Assembly: GCA_032433595.1 (NCBI GenBank)
Contig: JASWJB010000039.1
Coordinates: 62,001 to 126,000, forward strand
Length of the DNA stretch: 64,000 nucleotides
Direction of reading: 5' to 3'
Source: Conoideocrella luteorostrata
Lineage: Eukaryota; Ascomycota; Sordariomycetes; Hypocreales; Clavicipitaceae
The translations under genes and the position numbers were made by a program. Position 1 is the stretch's first letter. Each line of letters begins with the position of its first letter. The notes beneath the pieces were generated by a model. The model was given only the letters and a program-made list of their open reading frames with translations, was not told where the DNA came from and ran no database searches. Below, one piece after another: positions 13,108 through 24,911 of the stretch.

Positions 13108-15882
13108 ATGGATGATCTTTCGGGCCTCGATTGGTCCAAACCGACGGGTTCGCATCCCAAGCCACTGTCCGGTCCCATGACGATGAATCCATCCTACCCA
13201 TCGTTACGACCAACGCCGTCTCCTGCCGGATCCGGGCGTAGCACGCCTGCGTCACAAGGGCCCGCGGTACATTCTTCTGGCAAATCCGCGGCGAAGCCCA
13301 CCCAAGACAGCTTCAGCAACTTGGTGAACTTTGGGGGGCAAGCGAAGGCGAAACAGAACCTATCCCTTGCGGAACGACAAGCGCAACTCGAAGCCGAAAA
13401 GAAGAAGCGAGAAGCCGAACGGAGGAAGCAGACGGAGGCACAGTTCGGTAATGCGCAGCAATGGGACGTGTTGGGATCCCGAGCGTTTACTCCCAGTCCC
13501 AGCATACCTCCCCCCAACGTATCCAACGGAGCCAAGAACGACGATGACGAATTGTTCGCTGCTTTCAACAAAGATACCAAGGTGGACAATGCAAGCCACT
13601 ACCCGCCACCAGAACGAATACTCTCGACACCCGCTGAAGAGAAGAAAAACCTTGATTTAAGCAATCCAAACGCGTGGGCTCCTACAACTACTAATACCAA
13701 CAACAACACAAACAGCGGTGGCTTTGACGACGATGATGATCCGTTTGGGTTGAGTGAATTGAAACTGGGTGGCCAATCATCTGTACCTAAGGCGGCTGCG
13801 CCGGCAGACGATGACGATTTCCTTGGTGATCTTGGAAAGCCCATAGATGAGATTCGGATGAGACAACAGCAGCAGCAAAGGCTAGAGCCCGGAAAACCGA
13901 TTGAAGAAGATGAGTCCAGTTCCTCCGAAGACGATAGCATGCCGCCAAGACAACCACGGCACGAATCCGGAGGTAATGGTAGCGCGGACAAGGATCTCGA
14001 TCGAGCCGTTGCGCAGCTAGTTGACTATGGATTCTCACCGGAAGATGCTCGAAGAGGTCTCAGCCAAAGCGGCGCCGGGCTGAATGTTCAAGCGGCAGCA
14101 AACTGGCTGTTGGATGACGCTCACCGGAAATCCAAGGAAAAGGCACAGGGGAGGGGCTCGTCTGCAAAGCCTGACCGTGTGAACGATCAATCCGAGCGCA
14201 GTGCCGCTGGATCTTCTGGACGAGGAGGAGAGCCGGATCTGGCCAAATCTGCCGCAGCTGTAGGTAGCAGCCTGTTCAAAACGGCGAACTCACTGTGGAA
14301 AACTGGACAGAAAAAGATGCAGCAGGCAGTCGCGGATTTTCAGCAAGATGGGGGTGATCAAAACCAACCAAAATGGATGCGTGAAACACAACAAGGGCGG
14401 AGCCGCGACACAAGCCATGCTCGCTCTGAAGCTACTGATGAAGCCTTGGCTCTTGAGTCTGGAGGTCGACCAAACCAAACCCATACAAGCAACCGGTCTG
14501 CGAGAGACCCCAGACTAGGATTGCAACAATCTCGCACATCTTCGCCAGTGGCACCCTCATCGGGCAGTCAGAGCCGCAACAGCCCCGTACCCCGATGGCA
14601 ACAACAAGCCGCAGTAGTAGGATCTGATGCTCGGTCTAGATTGGACAGGATGAAAGCCGATGATGATGACAGCTTTTCTGGCTATGTCAGTGCCAACCGG
14701 AGAAAGAAGACCACGCCGACCCCGACCGAATCGCCCAAACCACAAGAACCTGAACCAGATCTGCTTTTCAACACAGAAGCACCAAGGCCATCAAAACCCA
14801 TTTCACAACTGCAAACACCACGTCAATCGCCTTCAATCATACAGCAATCGCGCGCGACTCCTCCACCCACATCTCGAAAGACAACTCCAAAGCCCCCTCG
14901 ACAGGTTCCTCCTATCAGCTCTGCAGCCTTGCAAACGTCAACTAAACACCGACTCGAGGGCACGGCGCATTTCAAGCGTGGAGACTACGCCAACGCACAT
15001 TCGTCTTATTCCAGGTCGCTGTCTGCAATTCCTACCACACACCCGTTAATGATTGTCCTCCTCACGAATCGCGCTCTCACTGCTCTGAAAACTGGGGAAC
15101 CTAAGCAAGCTGTTACCGATTCTGACGAGGCTCTGAAGCTCATTGGAGCCGGAAATGGCCAGGGAGAAAGTGTTAGTGTGGCAGGAGAGGCTGGCAAAGA
15201 AGAGGCTAGAGATATGAAAGAGCTCTACGGTAAAGCACTCAGCCGGAAGGCCGAGGCGTTGGAGCAAATGGAGAAATGGGCGGATGCGGGAGTTGTTTGG
15301 CAACAGTGCGTGGAAGCTGGTGTAGGTGGACAGACAGCTGTTAAGGGCCGTCAGCGATGTTTGAACGCATCGGCGCCGAAACCTAAGATTACTCCTAAGC
15401 CAGTAGCACAAAAACTGCGACCCAAGCCTTCAGCAACAGCGGGTTTGGCTCCGCAAAAGAGCTCCGAGGCCGTGACTAGATTACGTGAAGCAAACCAAGC
15501 AGCGGCTAGGGAGGACGATGAGAAGTTTGCGCTTTCAGAAAAGGTCGATGCCAAGGTATCAGCATGGAGAGACGGGAAGAGAGATAACTTGCGGGGGTTG
15601 ATCGCCAGCATGGACCAGGTGCTCTGGGAGAACAGCGGATGGAAGAAGGTTGGCATGCACGAACTGGTCATGACCAATAAAGTCAAGATTTCGTACATGA
15701 AGGCCATCGCGAAGACACATCCGGACAAGGTAAGGTCTTTCCACCGGCGATTTCGTGGGCCTTTACTAACATGTTTGTAGCTTCCCCAGGATGCAAGCAC
15801 AGAGGTGCGGCTTATTGCTGGACTCGTATTTGCCACTCTCAACGAAAGTTGGGACAAGTTCAAGGCGGAAAACGGGCTGTAA
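13108..15882 (+). CDS. Auxilin-like J-domain protein (UBA-TPR-J)
   Basis: Two exons, 13108-15729 and 15781-15882, about 907 residues. The protein has the domain order of yeast Swa2/auxilin: an acidic, disordered N-terminal part with DDDDPFG- and DDDDFL-type motifs suited to clathrin or adaptor binding, a UBA domain (about residues 290-340, VDYGFSPEDARRGL), more disorder, a TPR block (about 611-740) and a C-terminal J domain (from about 820) with the HPD motif in KTHPDK. The 51-nt intron falls directly after HPDK; without it the J domain would lose its last helix. Auxilins recruit Hsp70 to uncoat clathrin vesicles. A plain Asp/Ser-rich N-terminus and the missing PTEN-like domain match fungal members. 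The 3' end converges with the UBC7-type gene. Confidence 0.9.
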
Positions 15883-16061
15883 GGTCGTTACCACGGCGCA
15901 TGAAAAAGAAAACATGAAGGAGGTTTCGCATAGATAAGATTTCCAAGGTTCTTCAATGACGAGACTGTTACTCCTGTAAAACACCGTGCCAATGCATATA
16001 TATACGTCGCGGCCATCCAATAAACGCAATGTATTAGACTTCAGGTCCAAACCCGCCCCGC

Positions 16062-16630
16062 CTACAAGCCCAACATACGCCTTACCCCATCCCGAACCTT
16101 CTTCTCGTACTCTGCCCGCCGCTCTCTCCACATCTTGGCAGCCTCTACATTCGCCGGGCTCTCATCATTCGGCTCAGCTAGCATGCTCATCACTGAGATG
16201 AGAATCTTTTCAACGGACTGTATCGGCGACCAACGCTCGGAGGCATGCTCATAGTGGTTGGGGTCATCGCCGGGCGGGTGGAGGATTGAAATGCATACGA
16301 GACCGCTGGGATATACTGTGGCTATTCGTTAGCAAGGAGGGACGGATGCATTGACATGAGAGATGTATGAGGAGTCGGCATACCGTTAGGATGCCACATA
16401 TCAGCCACAAACTTCATCGTAGGCGGCGCGAGGGGGTAGTCCTTGGGGAACTTCAGCTCGGCGGGGAAGACGCCGCCCTCAAATGGTGTCCCTTCGGGGC
16501 CCTGGATGAGGCATTCCCAGTGGAGGAGGTCGTCTTCAGAGATGGGTCCGGCGGTGATGCCTTCGGGCGGGTTGTTGGTCAAGGCGCGGTATTCTTGCAG
16601 GAGGCGGCGATGGGCGGTGGATTGGGCCAT
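16062..16630 (-). CDS. UBC7: Ubiquitin-conjugating enzyme E2, UBC7/UBE2G type
   Basis: Two exons on the minus strand, 16630-16384 and 16315-16062, give 166 residues, the usual size of Ubc7. The protein starts [17 protein letters not shown] and shows the UBC fold throughout. Intron 1 (68 nt) splits WHPNGVYPSG. The active-site cysteine is in [19 protein letters not shown], including the family-specific acidic loop insertion after the catalytic cysteine that marks Ubc7/UBE2G. An open frame extends 66 codons upstream of the chosen ATG, but it is Arg/Pro-rich and unlike any E2. Ubc7 works at the ER with Cue1 and Hrd1/Doa10 ligases in ER-associated degradation. Confidence 0.93.
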
Positions 16631-18554
16631 GATGGCGGGCTTTGGCTCTGGAGCGAGTGTTGCTGCGAGACGGTGTGTCGTTGGTTGAAGCTGTCGACGT
16701 GGTTGTTGGCGGGGGATCTTTGGCCGGGCGGGTGGCAGATGGGCCGTTGGTCTTGGATGATTTACAGTGGGCATTCTCCGACGCCGGCTGCAGGAACAAG
16801 CCACGCCACGTCGCGATTTTGACTTCAAGATTTAGTAGATGCAGGTAAACTAGACTATATGGTTAAATCGCTCTTGTTGCTGCCCTCGACTGGATATTAT
16901 CAATTCTCACCGCTGCATGCTGTCTACTGTAGGTTTGGACCATGGGGAGAGAACATGCCATGCACGGAATCAACGTGTCGATTTCGGACTGCATGAACAT
17001 TCAACGCGTACAGTGGGCCACCAGTAATTCCGAACCAAGAAACAGTAAAATCGTATAGAGCAGTGGCTCGAAATTACTGCTAGGGTACTGATGGCACTGT
17101 AAAGAAACCTATTGTTCGCGGATGGATGGAATGACTGCTGGTCCTGGCTTTCGGGAACAGGCATCACAGTCGGTTGGTTCATATGCAGTGTGCAATCAAC
17201 AACGGATCGGCCGTACCATGCCCGGTCAACTCAGTCGGACATGACGGGAAAATATAACGAGATATGACGGATGTATCATTGGCTTCAATCGATAGCAAAA
17301 AAGCTTTGTGAGAGTAGCACAGCTGGGGACAGTAGGCTTCGCGACAGGCCAGAAGCTTCGTAAGCGTGGAGGCGGAAACCCCAAGGCTGTCTATAATCCA
17401 TAAGAGAGTTTGCGGTTGAAGCTTCGAATCATCATAATAGATTTTAGTTCCTCGGGGGGCTCATCTCTTCTTTCAAGGGTAAAGAAATAGCAGGTTTTAG
17501 TCTATAGGCGAAGCTCGTGCGGCCATAAAAGGGCACAAACAGGTGGCTGAATGAGATCTATCTATTCCTCGAGAGCCCGAGCGCCCCTGGACGGCGGTCA
17601 GGTAGAAGAGGACTTTGTTGCTCGCTTTCAAGGGGGTTCTTCGTGATCCATCGTGGTTGCACGAGGAAGAAAAGGTGATGGATTTGAAGATAAGACATTG
17701 GGACAGAACAGCCCCACCGCCTAGAGCCTCAGCGGCCACAGCGGCCGGAGCCATTACGCTACAGCGGCAACAGAAGCCCCAGCGTGGTGGCAACAGCAAC
17801 CCAAAAGTCCGCTAGATTACTCAGTAGTGGAGTTCATCTTGCGTGGCGCTGCAACGCGGCGACAAGGCAGCAAGCAGCACCACGCATGCGGTTATAATTT
17901 CTCCGCAGGAGAGCTAGTTGGTTCGTTTTGTATGGCACAGATACTGGAGGCAGCATTGTATGGCGGACCATGGCCCTTTTTTAGGGTTACGGATATGGTT
18001 TCCTTTAGTGCAGGGCGTTAGGCCGTGACATGAGATTCGATCCGGTATTGATCTCCAATGCCAATTTTTACTTGGAGCTGCATGGTTCGCGGATCCGGTG
18101 CTGGTGGCCTAGTAGTTGTCATCGATCCATGCGGAAAAGAATACTAAGAAGAGCTAGTACCACTTGAGAGATAATTTAAACATAGTCCACGTCTTAGTGT
18201 CCCGTTTGAATGAATTATTTTCATCTCATATGGAGATCGGGAGGTGCGTTGTTGTAGGGTTGGAATTCACACCAAGAAGATACGGACATGTGGCTATATG
18301 CGGCCGCCTTCCTGCAGAGATCAGAACCGATGCAGACTTCAGTACATTGGATAAAGGGCAGAAACTCCCTCATCCCTAACAGTGAAGAAACAGGGACAGC
18401 AACACGCAATGACAGCACTCGCGGAAACTTGAATGTTGTGCGGTCTGTCCTATCCTTCGGGGATGCCTCTCACATGAGTCAGTTTCCCAATTTTGTAACC
18501 TATGTATAACAAATTAACAGATCCCCATCCATCAATCCATTTCGAGTATTCGCA
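16631..18554. other. Intergenic region, no gene seen
   Basis: Upstream region of the UBC7-type gene, then about 1.5 kb with only short frames (under 105 codons) on both strands, none with family features. No repeat or structured RNA is recognised apart from the tRNA gene that follows. Confidence 0.5.
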
Positions 18555-18637
18555 TCCGGTGTGGTGTAATGGCTATCATACTGCGCTTTCATCTTGAAAG
18601 TGCCGCAGGGACCGGGGTTCGATTCCCCGCATCGGAG
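18555..18637 (+). tRNA. tRNA-Glu (anticodon UUC), with 11-nt intron
   Basis: A complete cloverleaf: acceptor TCCGGTG pairs with CATCGGA, the D-arm region is TGGTGTAATGGCTATCATA, the anticodon stem is CTGCG/CGCAG, the T-arm is CGGGG-TTCGATT-CCCCG and the discriminator is G. The anticodon loop reads CTTTCA, then an 11-nt intron (TCTTGAAAGTG), then C. The anticodon is TTC, decoding Glu GAA. The intron sits after the base 3' of the anticodon, the normal eukaryotic site, and its TGAAAG pairs perfectly with CTTTCA of the loop, as expected for the splicing-endonuclease substrate. Acceptor and T-arm match the common fungal tRNA-Glu. Confidence 0.93.
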
Positions 18638-18642
18638 ATGTA

Positions 18643-18650
18643 TTTTTTTT
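18643..18650 (+). terminator. RNA polymerase III terminator
   Basis: A run of eight T residues starts five bases after the discriminator base of the tRNA-Glu gene, the standard stop signal for RNA polymerase III. Confidence 0.85.
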
Positions 18651-19355
18651 GGATGTTTCCTCGTGGAATTGTGAATGATGTTCTTTGAGGGCGCATCGAG
18701 TATTACTTTCCCATCGCCTGCCTTCTTTCTTTTTTTGCTCACCCTTGTTTCGACTTGTTCAAATGTTGCATTTCAAGTTTGATCTTGCATGACTCATTGT
18801 TTGGCCCAACGAAGACTGAAAATAATTTGCTGAGTGCGTGGTGGCCCATGTACTTTTACTCTCTGCCCGCAATTCTTTCCAGTGAACGAGCATGTGGCTG
18901 TTTTACTTTTTATTTTGGCTCGATCTGAAGACTGCGTATAGGAAGTCTACCGGCTTCGAGACAACTCTGGAGGCTGCAGCAACGCCGTTATGTAGTCCCT
19001 GCTACTTACTGCGGGGAGACAAGAAGCATGCCGTGCCTCGCTCGCCTGGACATACACAGCTCTACGATAAACACCATCAGCTTATTTTAATACGGCATCT
19101 GAAGCACTCATCAAGACAGTAAAGCAGACAATTTAGGTTGCGTAATTGACAAATGTTATACAGCTAATACGTCTTCGCAGATCTTACTAACAGCAGCCGC
19201 GTACCTGAGCTAATGCGATAAGTGATAAGCGCGGGCTAAAGTCCATACATGTACTTGACCAAAAATCTAACATTCCAAACCATTTTCCCTGCATTTACAT
19301 ACATCCGTTTCGTGTCCTATGACAACACTAGCATTCAGATGATTTCCAGAACTTC
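18651..19355. other. Intergenic region, no gene seen
   Basis: 3' flank of the tRNA gene and of the minus-strand DUF6604 gene. A 76-codon frame at 18892-19122 has no recognisable features. Confidence 0.5.
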
Positions 19356-22091
19356 TCATCTGGAGGGGTCCGACATGGGAAAATACGCGAATGATATTGT
19401 CCGTTCACCTCGGTTTTCGTCAAAGATCGCTGCCATCATCCTAAGGAGGTCATCATCGTCACCATCAAGGGCGGCGCAAAGAATTGAGTAGATGATATCA
19501 TCGGCTGTTAATGTGGAAGGGCAACATTCCGTGTGCGGCTCGTACCGCGACGTCCTGGTCTTTTCCGCGATAGCAATCCAAATAGAAAGAAGCTTTGCAG
19601 TTATGCCAAGGAAGTTCATGTTGGATAAAGCTGCGCTGCTAAAAATGTCATTTTCGATTGCCCACTCGGTCAAATCCAAGAGGAAGCTTTCGGAAATGCG
19701 CTCTGTGTCTGTGTCAAATTGAAGGATACGTAGGTTATTTCCGTTCTTTGACATCTTGGTGAAGTGCTTGCGAGTGTCGAAAGCTTCTTGATCACGCATC
19801 TTCTCAGCAATTTTCATCAATATCCACTTGATACTCGTGTTGGGCAGTCTGGTAGCTGAAATGGCCCGGGCATTCCACCCAGCTTCATGGAAAACAAGCA
19901 AGCTTGATTTAGTTTGGTGGAAATATTCGGTCATAAAAAACTGCTTGTAGAACGGCGAGTTTATTAGCAGATGTGCAAAGCCCTCGGTCCTCGGAGGTCG
20001 ACTAAAGTTCTTGTATTTGCGATACGCGCGGCTGAAATTGGATTCTGGCAGTTTGTCGCCAAAAAAGTCGGCCATAAACAACTTTCCCACTTCATCCAAC
20101 AGTTCAACAGGTCGATCGAGATAGCCCTCCTGAACCAGCATATTGTGCAAATGAAAAAGATATCCAATTTCTGGAGTTACATCCCAAATGAACATGGCGT
20201 ATCTGAAAAAGAGTTCGATGGCTTGCATCAATGAAGAAGCGCAAACAAAAGGTGACAAGTTCCAAAAACGGTGTTCGTTGACTTGCCAATCCTGGCCCGA
20301 TTTTTTAATACAAGGAATTTCCTCTTTGACCAAGTCAACCATGATTTGGTGATGGGTTAGAAAACTTTTCCAAAATGTAGACAATGTTATATGACCGATA
20401 TAGAACGACGGAGATTCGTGGGATTTAAAGACTTTGAGAAGTAATTCAATTGATCTGGAGACCCCCAGGTGATGCTCACAAGTGTTGGCGCATGTAAATC
20501 TGCGCATCCAGTCGACTGAACCGCCCTTATCGGCTGGTCGACCAAGTATAATATCACCGGCAACATCTATTTTCCATCCAAGCGAAACAGTGCACGAGTC
20601 CACAATACATTGAAGATTGAAGACAAGGTAGGGTGAAATGCTATCTTGCATTTTAGCCTCATCTGCCTGCCGGATAAGCACAGTAATGGCGTCGGTGAAT
20701 TGACGCAAGCCAAAGAATTGAGACTCCTCATCCCATCGTTTCAAAGCCGGGTTGTGGCAAGGCCGAGAATTGTCAGCGAAAACCTTGCACAACACCTTAA
20801 CGTCAGAATCCATCTCTATTCGCTTTCTGGTCTCAGAAAAAGAACCAACGAGGCAATACAACCAGTCGATGGTGTAAATTCTTCGCCATCGACGTCGCTG
20901 TTCGCCGGTAGCCTTTCCAAGATCCAACTTGGGATTCCAACGTCGTATTTCGGCTTGCATCGACTTGGTAGGTTTTCCCGTTGATGTCTTCTGGTAATCT
21001 CTGATGAATTCGAGGAGATCATTGTACGTATATTCCATCAACAGCTCCTTCATCGACCCTGTTGTCACGGCGGTTTCCTCCAGGAATGGGCTGCAGACTT
21101 CATCGTCGCAACGGCGAGAAATCCTGAGAATTGTAGGCTGCTGCATATTGCTCGTATCGCCGCTTGTGTACTTTTTGAGCAACTTGATGTACGAGTCATC
21201 ATTCGGAAAGTCTGAAAAAACGGCCGTTTGTGCCTCAATGACCATAGAAATTGCCTGTTCACAGATAGCTACGGCTACGACCGGGTGGAAGCTGTCATAA
21301 GCCACTCGTTCCCAGAAGCTTTGACATCTAAGTCTCAGCTCTATACACTGTTCCAGCATAGCAGCAGCTGCGAGAAAATACTCGGCTTCAAGTTGGCTGT
21401 CATCGCCCGCAATCCCATATTTTTCGACGGGGATCTTGTTGATGAGATGCTTCTGCTGACTGCTAACGTTTGCCTTTTTGCGGGCGCTCTTGCCCTTGCC
21501 ACCTTTGCGTTTCGAGCCTTTGGAGCAGGCCTTCCCCGGAAAACGTTTGGGTAGATTTCTTTGTTCCGTTGTACAGCTCGAGCCTCCGTCGCTTCCCTCA
21601 TCACTGTCTTCAATTCCATGAAGATTTAGATGTGAGAACACGTTGGAGCACATGGTCTGGAAGTCAACTTTGGTGGTTTCAGCTTCTTGTTTCGTCTTTC
21701 TACGAGCCTTCTCATCCTTGAGCCTCTTCTCGCCACCTAGTATGTCAAAGGTCTGGCTGAGTATATCAATGAAGTGCTTGTGGGATCCGTTGCTTTTCCC
21801 CATCTCGAAATTCGGATTGGCAGAGACGCGTCGCTGAAATTCCTCATAGCGAGACGATCGAAGTTTGATGACCGACTTGAGTAAATTCAGGATCTCACAA
21901 GGTGTTTCTTTCATGTGTTTGGCGATGAGTTTCGCAGCAGGCACGAATTCTGAAGCAAACAACTTGCCTGTTGTGTTGAGTGTTGCCTTGACATCTCTGG
22001 CAGATAAGACAGCATTCGAAGCGGTCACAAGCAGATAAACAAGTCTACTTGTGTCTCGCTTATAAGCGAGGTAGGAATCGTGAAACGGCAT
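19356..22091 (-). CDS. DUF6604-type large fungal protein
   Basis: A single exon of about 911 residues. I chose the ATG at 22091 because MPFHDSYLAYKRDTSRLVYLL is the typical DUF6604 opening (an xxYxxYKxDT element followed by a hydrophobic helix). The frame is also open 22 codons further up, to 22157. A basic Lys/Arg/Ser stretch at about 195-225 (GSKRKGGKGKSARKK) looks like a nuclear or nucleolar signal. The rest is predicted mixed helical without membrane segments or catalytic motifs I recognise. DUF6604 proteins form lineage-expanded families in moulds with no known function. It is intronless and next to a P450 on the same strand, but 340 bp separate them and nothing indicates a joint role. 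Confidence 0.6.
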   Translation of the reverse strand: MPFHDSYLAYKRDTSRLVYLLVTASNAVLSARDVKATLNTTGKLFASEFVPAAKLIAKHMKETPCEILNLLKSVIKLRSSRYEEFQRRVSANPNFEMGKSNGSHKHFIDILSQTFDILGGEKRLKDEKARRKTKQEAETTKVDFQTMCSNVFSHLNLHGIEDSDEGSDGGSSCTTEQRNLPKRFPGKACSKGSKRKGGKGKSARKKANVSSQQKHLINKIPVEKYGIAGDDSQLEAEYFLAAAAMLEQCIELRLRCQSFWERVAYDSFHPVVAVAICEQAISMVIEAQTAVFSDFPNDDSYIKLLKKYTSGDTSNMQQPTILRISRRCDDEVCSPFLEETAVTTGSMKELLMEYTYNDLLEFIRDYQKTSTGKPTKSMQAEIRRWNPKLDLGKATGEQRRRWRRIYTIDWLYCLVGSFSETRKRIEMDSDVKVLCKVFADNSRPCHNPALKRWDEESQFFGLRQFTDAITVLIRQADEAKMQDSISPYLVFNLQCIVDSCTVSLGWKIDVAGDIILGRPADKGGSVDWMRRFTCANTCEHHLGVSRSIELLLKVFKSHESPSFYIGHITLSTFWKSFLTHHQIMVDLVKEEIPCIKKSGQDWQVNEHRFWNLSPFVCASSLMQAIELFFRYAMFIWDVTPEIGYLFHLHNMLVQEGYLDRPVELLDEVGKLFMADFFGDKLPESNFSRAYRKYKNFSRPPRTEGFAHLLINSPFYKQFFMTEYFHQTKSSLLVFHEAGWNARAISATRLPNTSIKWILMKIAEKMRDQEAFDTRKHFTKMSKNGNNLRILQFDTDTERISESFLLDLTEWAIENDIFSSAALSNMNFLGITAKLLSIWIAIAEKTRTSRYEPHTECCPSTLTADDIIYSILCAALDGDDDDLLRMMAAIFDENRGERTISFAYFPMSDPSR

Positions 22092-22430
22092 GGGCCTGTC
22101 GTCTAGATGTATTCGAACAAGAATGTATGGGTAGTGTATGTAGCTAACGAAGTACAAGTAGGTATGATTAGCAGAATAGGGCAGTCTTTGCTTGATATGT
22201 CGACAAAAAGATGAATGTCAATATGCCAACAAGACGAGAATAGGATAGAATAGGAGAGAAAAGAAGTGTGCGACCGGCGCTGTGTGCGGGGGCTACTATT
22301 TGCATGTTCACTGTTGACAGCTGCATGAGAAATGACTTGGACTGACACGCCAAGTGCTCGCCACCCTTGTTTTTATAAGTCACATGTTAAAAATCACCTC
22401 AGCTTCTACGTAGTGACATAGTGGCCAACC
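22092..22430. other. Short intergenic region between DUF6604 gene and P450
   Basis: Upstream region of the DUF6604 gene and 3' flank of the P450 gene. No gene or motif is recognised. Confidence 0.5.
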
Positions 22431-24160
22431 TCATACCCTCAACTGGCCCTGGACGGCAATATAATTTTCCATCATCGCTCTGCTTCTATCATCACTTCTC
22501 GGCTTCACCTCCATCGGCCATGGACTTGGCTCCAGAATAACCCTCGAGTTAGTTGAATACGTGTCAAACGTCATATCCTCTCCCGTTATCGGACACTTCT
22601 TCAACGACAAGTCAAACCCCCAGCAAACGTATGCTGCAAACATGAACATTTCGTAATCCGCCATAGATGGACCGAGACACGATCTTCGGCCCCAGCCGAA
22701 TGTATGCATGGCTTTACCTTCTCGAAGGTTAGGATACTGTGATATTGGTTCCATGTATGTCGGCCAACTTGGTTCTAGCCATCGCTCTGGGTGATACATT
22801 TCTGCATCTGGAAACTTCGCCTCGTCGCGGTTTAGTGACCATTCGCATGCGAGAATGACATCGCCTTTCTGGATAGGCACGCCCATGTACTCGGCCGGTG
22901 TCTCGCACAGGTGAGGAACTCCTATAATAACATTAGAAGATGCTGTTACTTGCAGAGCGTTCACAGAACTTACCTAGTGGCACGGTCGATCTCCATCTGA
23001 GCGTTTCCTTGACACATGCTCGCACGGTAGGCAGCTCGGCATAATCCCCAATAGTCGGTAGACGCTCGCCACATACTCGATCAATCTCCTCTTGGACCCT
23101 CTTCAGCCACTGCGGATGCAGAGCCATACACATCAGAAAGTACTGCAATGGTCCGCCAACCGTAATCACGCCTACCATGCATTGAAACCCCAACATACAA
23201 GCCGCGAAGTTTTCATCATCAAGACTCTGCTCAAGTGTTTTATTCCCTTCATAGACAAGCTGCTCACAGTATCGATATGACCAGGTGTCGCCAGGCAAAT
23301 CACCTTTCAAAAACCTGGCTTTGGCAACGCGCAGACTATCAGCCCACCACGCTCGCATACTCCCTTCACGAGCTTCCTCATGCTTCCGCCAGGGATTATA
23401 CCCCAAAAACTCGGCGATATGCCATATCGGCGTGACGGTGTTGACTATCGGTCCGGAGACGGACATTTGCGTAAGAGTCTCAATCGCACGCTCGCCATAT
23501 CTCTTTCCCAAGGCGGCATCATCCCAAGCAAGTGTACTCATGATTCGACCGGTGAGCTCGCGCGTATTGGCATGAAACTTGGCCGGGTCCAAAATCAGCG
23601 TCATCATGAATCGTTTCAGTTCCTTCTCGATACGACCGTAAAAGTTCTCCTGGTAGGCTGCGGCCATGGCTGCATGAACCCATTTCCTCTGTATCTTCCA
23701 GCTCTCTGCAACGTATTAGCTATGAACCCTGAAAATGGCCTCAAGCTGCAACATGTGGCCGCCTACCGTTTCGATCTTGCAGTGCAACATACGTCGCCGA
23801 AGTCTTATGATCAATCAGCGCCCGAATTTGCACCCTCCCGCTGAAGTGGTTCCCATTTTTAATCAGGAGCTCCTGGGCCATTTCTTCATTCGAAATGATG
23901 ATGAATCTCTGACCCATCATGGAGGTCTCGTAGATAGGTCCGTAGGCGATCGCCCACTCATGGAATTTTCGCCATAGCGAACCTTTCGGTAAGTCGTGCA
24001 CCCGCCCGACGAGAGGGAACTGCTTTGGGCCAGGAAATCTACGCAGCTGCGACGGCGATTTAATCGGTGTGGAGGTTTTGCGTAATTGCCGAGTCAGGGA
24101 ATATACGAAGGTGGGAACGCCGATAATGGCAATGTAGAGTAGTACGATTGGGATATCCAT
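22431..24160 (-). CDS. Cytochrome P450 monooxygenase
   Basis: Three exons on the minus strand: 24160-23767, 23705-22974 and 22921-22431, about 538 residues, a normal length for a microsomal P450. The N-terminus is a membrane anchor (DIPIVLLYIAIIGVPTFVY) followed by the Pro-rich hinge RRFPGPKQFPLVGRVHDLP. The K-helix ExxR is present (KETLRWR), as are the PERF-like PERWLEPSW and the heme-binding FGWGRRSCLGPS, whose cysteine near residue 456 is the axial ligand. The I-helix region (CMVGVITVGG) is less canonical than usual. Introns are 61 and 52 nt. An in-frame ATG at 24184 would add eight residues. It resembles mould P450s of the O-methylsterigmatocystin-oxidoreductase-like group, but no backbone synthase or tailoring genes lie nearby, so the substrate is unknown. 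Confidence 0.92.
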
Positions 24161-24911
24161 GATTAAAGATATGAGTTGGCACAAAAATCAGGAAAAAATC
24201 ACTCAAAGCCATAAAATTCGTCCCGAGTAAGAGCAGACGTTCGCGGGCTGTTGGCTACTTATCAGAAAACAAGTCTGCTTTCAACTTAGCTATAGAACCC
24301 CTGCATTCAACACAAGCCCATTGGACAGGCAAGCTTGCAACCATAACGAATCTCTACATGGGACTCCGTATTGCATCCTGAAGTAACGAGCCTGGATCAC
24401 CGAGAGACCGCCACCCTTAGTCGACAGCTACGAGAAATAGCTGTCACACAAATGGATTCTCTTCAGTCATGTGGTCCACGGTCCAATAAATTGAATGCAC
24501 AGTGTCTGACATGCATTTGGGGGCCAACGATAAGATACATCTGCAGGGAACAGAACCAACCAAAAACTTCGCTCAGGATCGTACATTGGTCCCCTTGCTC
24601 TTCCCGCGCGGCTCCTGCTTTTGGTCTAAAATACGACGTCTAGGGATGCGTGGGATGGTCAGTCTTACTCATTCAAGGATGTGTTCGGTGTAACCCCGAT
24701 ATGGTAGGTAACCCACTTATAATGACTGACCCGCCAAATTCATCAGTGGCTATGAATAAGACAGTTTTATCAGTAGATATCTTAGAAATACTTTGGTCAA
24801 GATAAGTATCGGGGACGGAGGAGAAGACATATCGAATTTCGGCAAGACATGTAGTTAGACGGACCATATAGTACTTTACGCATTTAATTTATGTGGCTTT
24901 ATCACCTAGAT
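24161..24911. other. Intergenic region, no gene seen
   Basis: P450 promoter side and 3' flank of the cysteinyl-tRNA synthetase gene. Frames up to 90 codons have no recognisable product. Confidence 0.5.

Noticed and set aside
22431..24160. Possible secondary-metabolite cluster around the P450
   Set aside because: No polyketide synthase, peptide synthetase, terpene cyclase, transporter or pathway regulator lies on either side; neighbours are a DUF6604 gene and CysRS.
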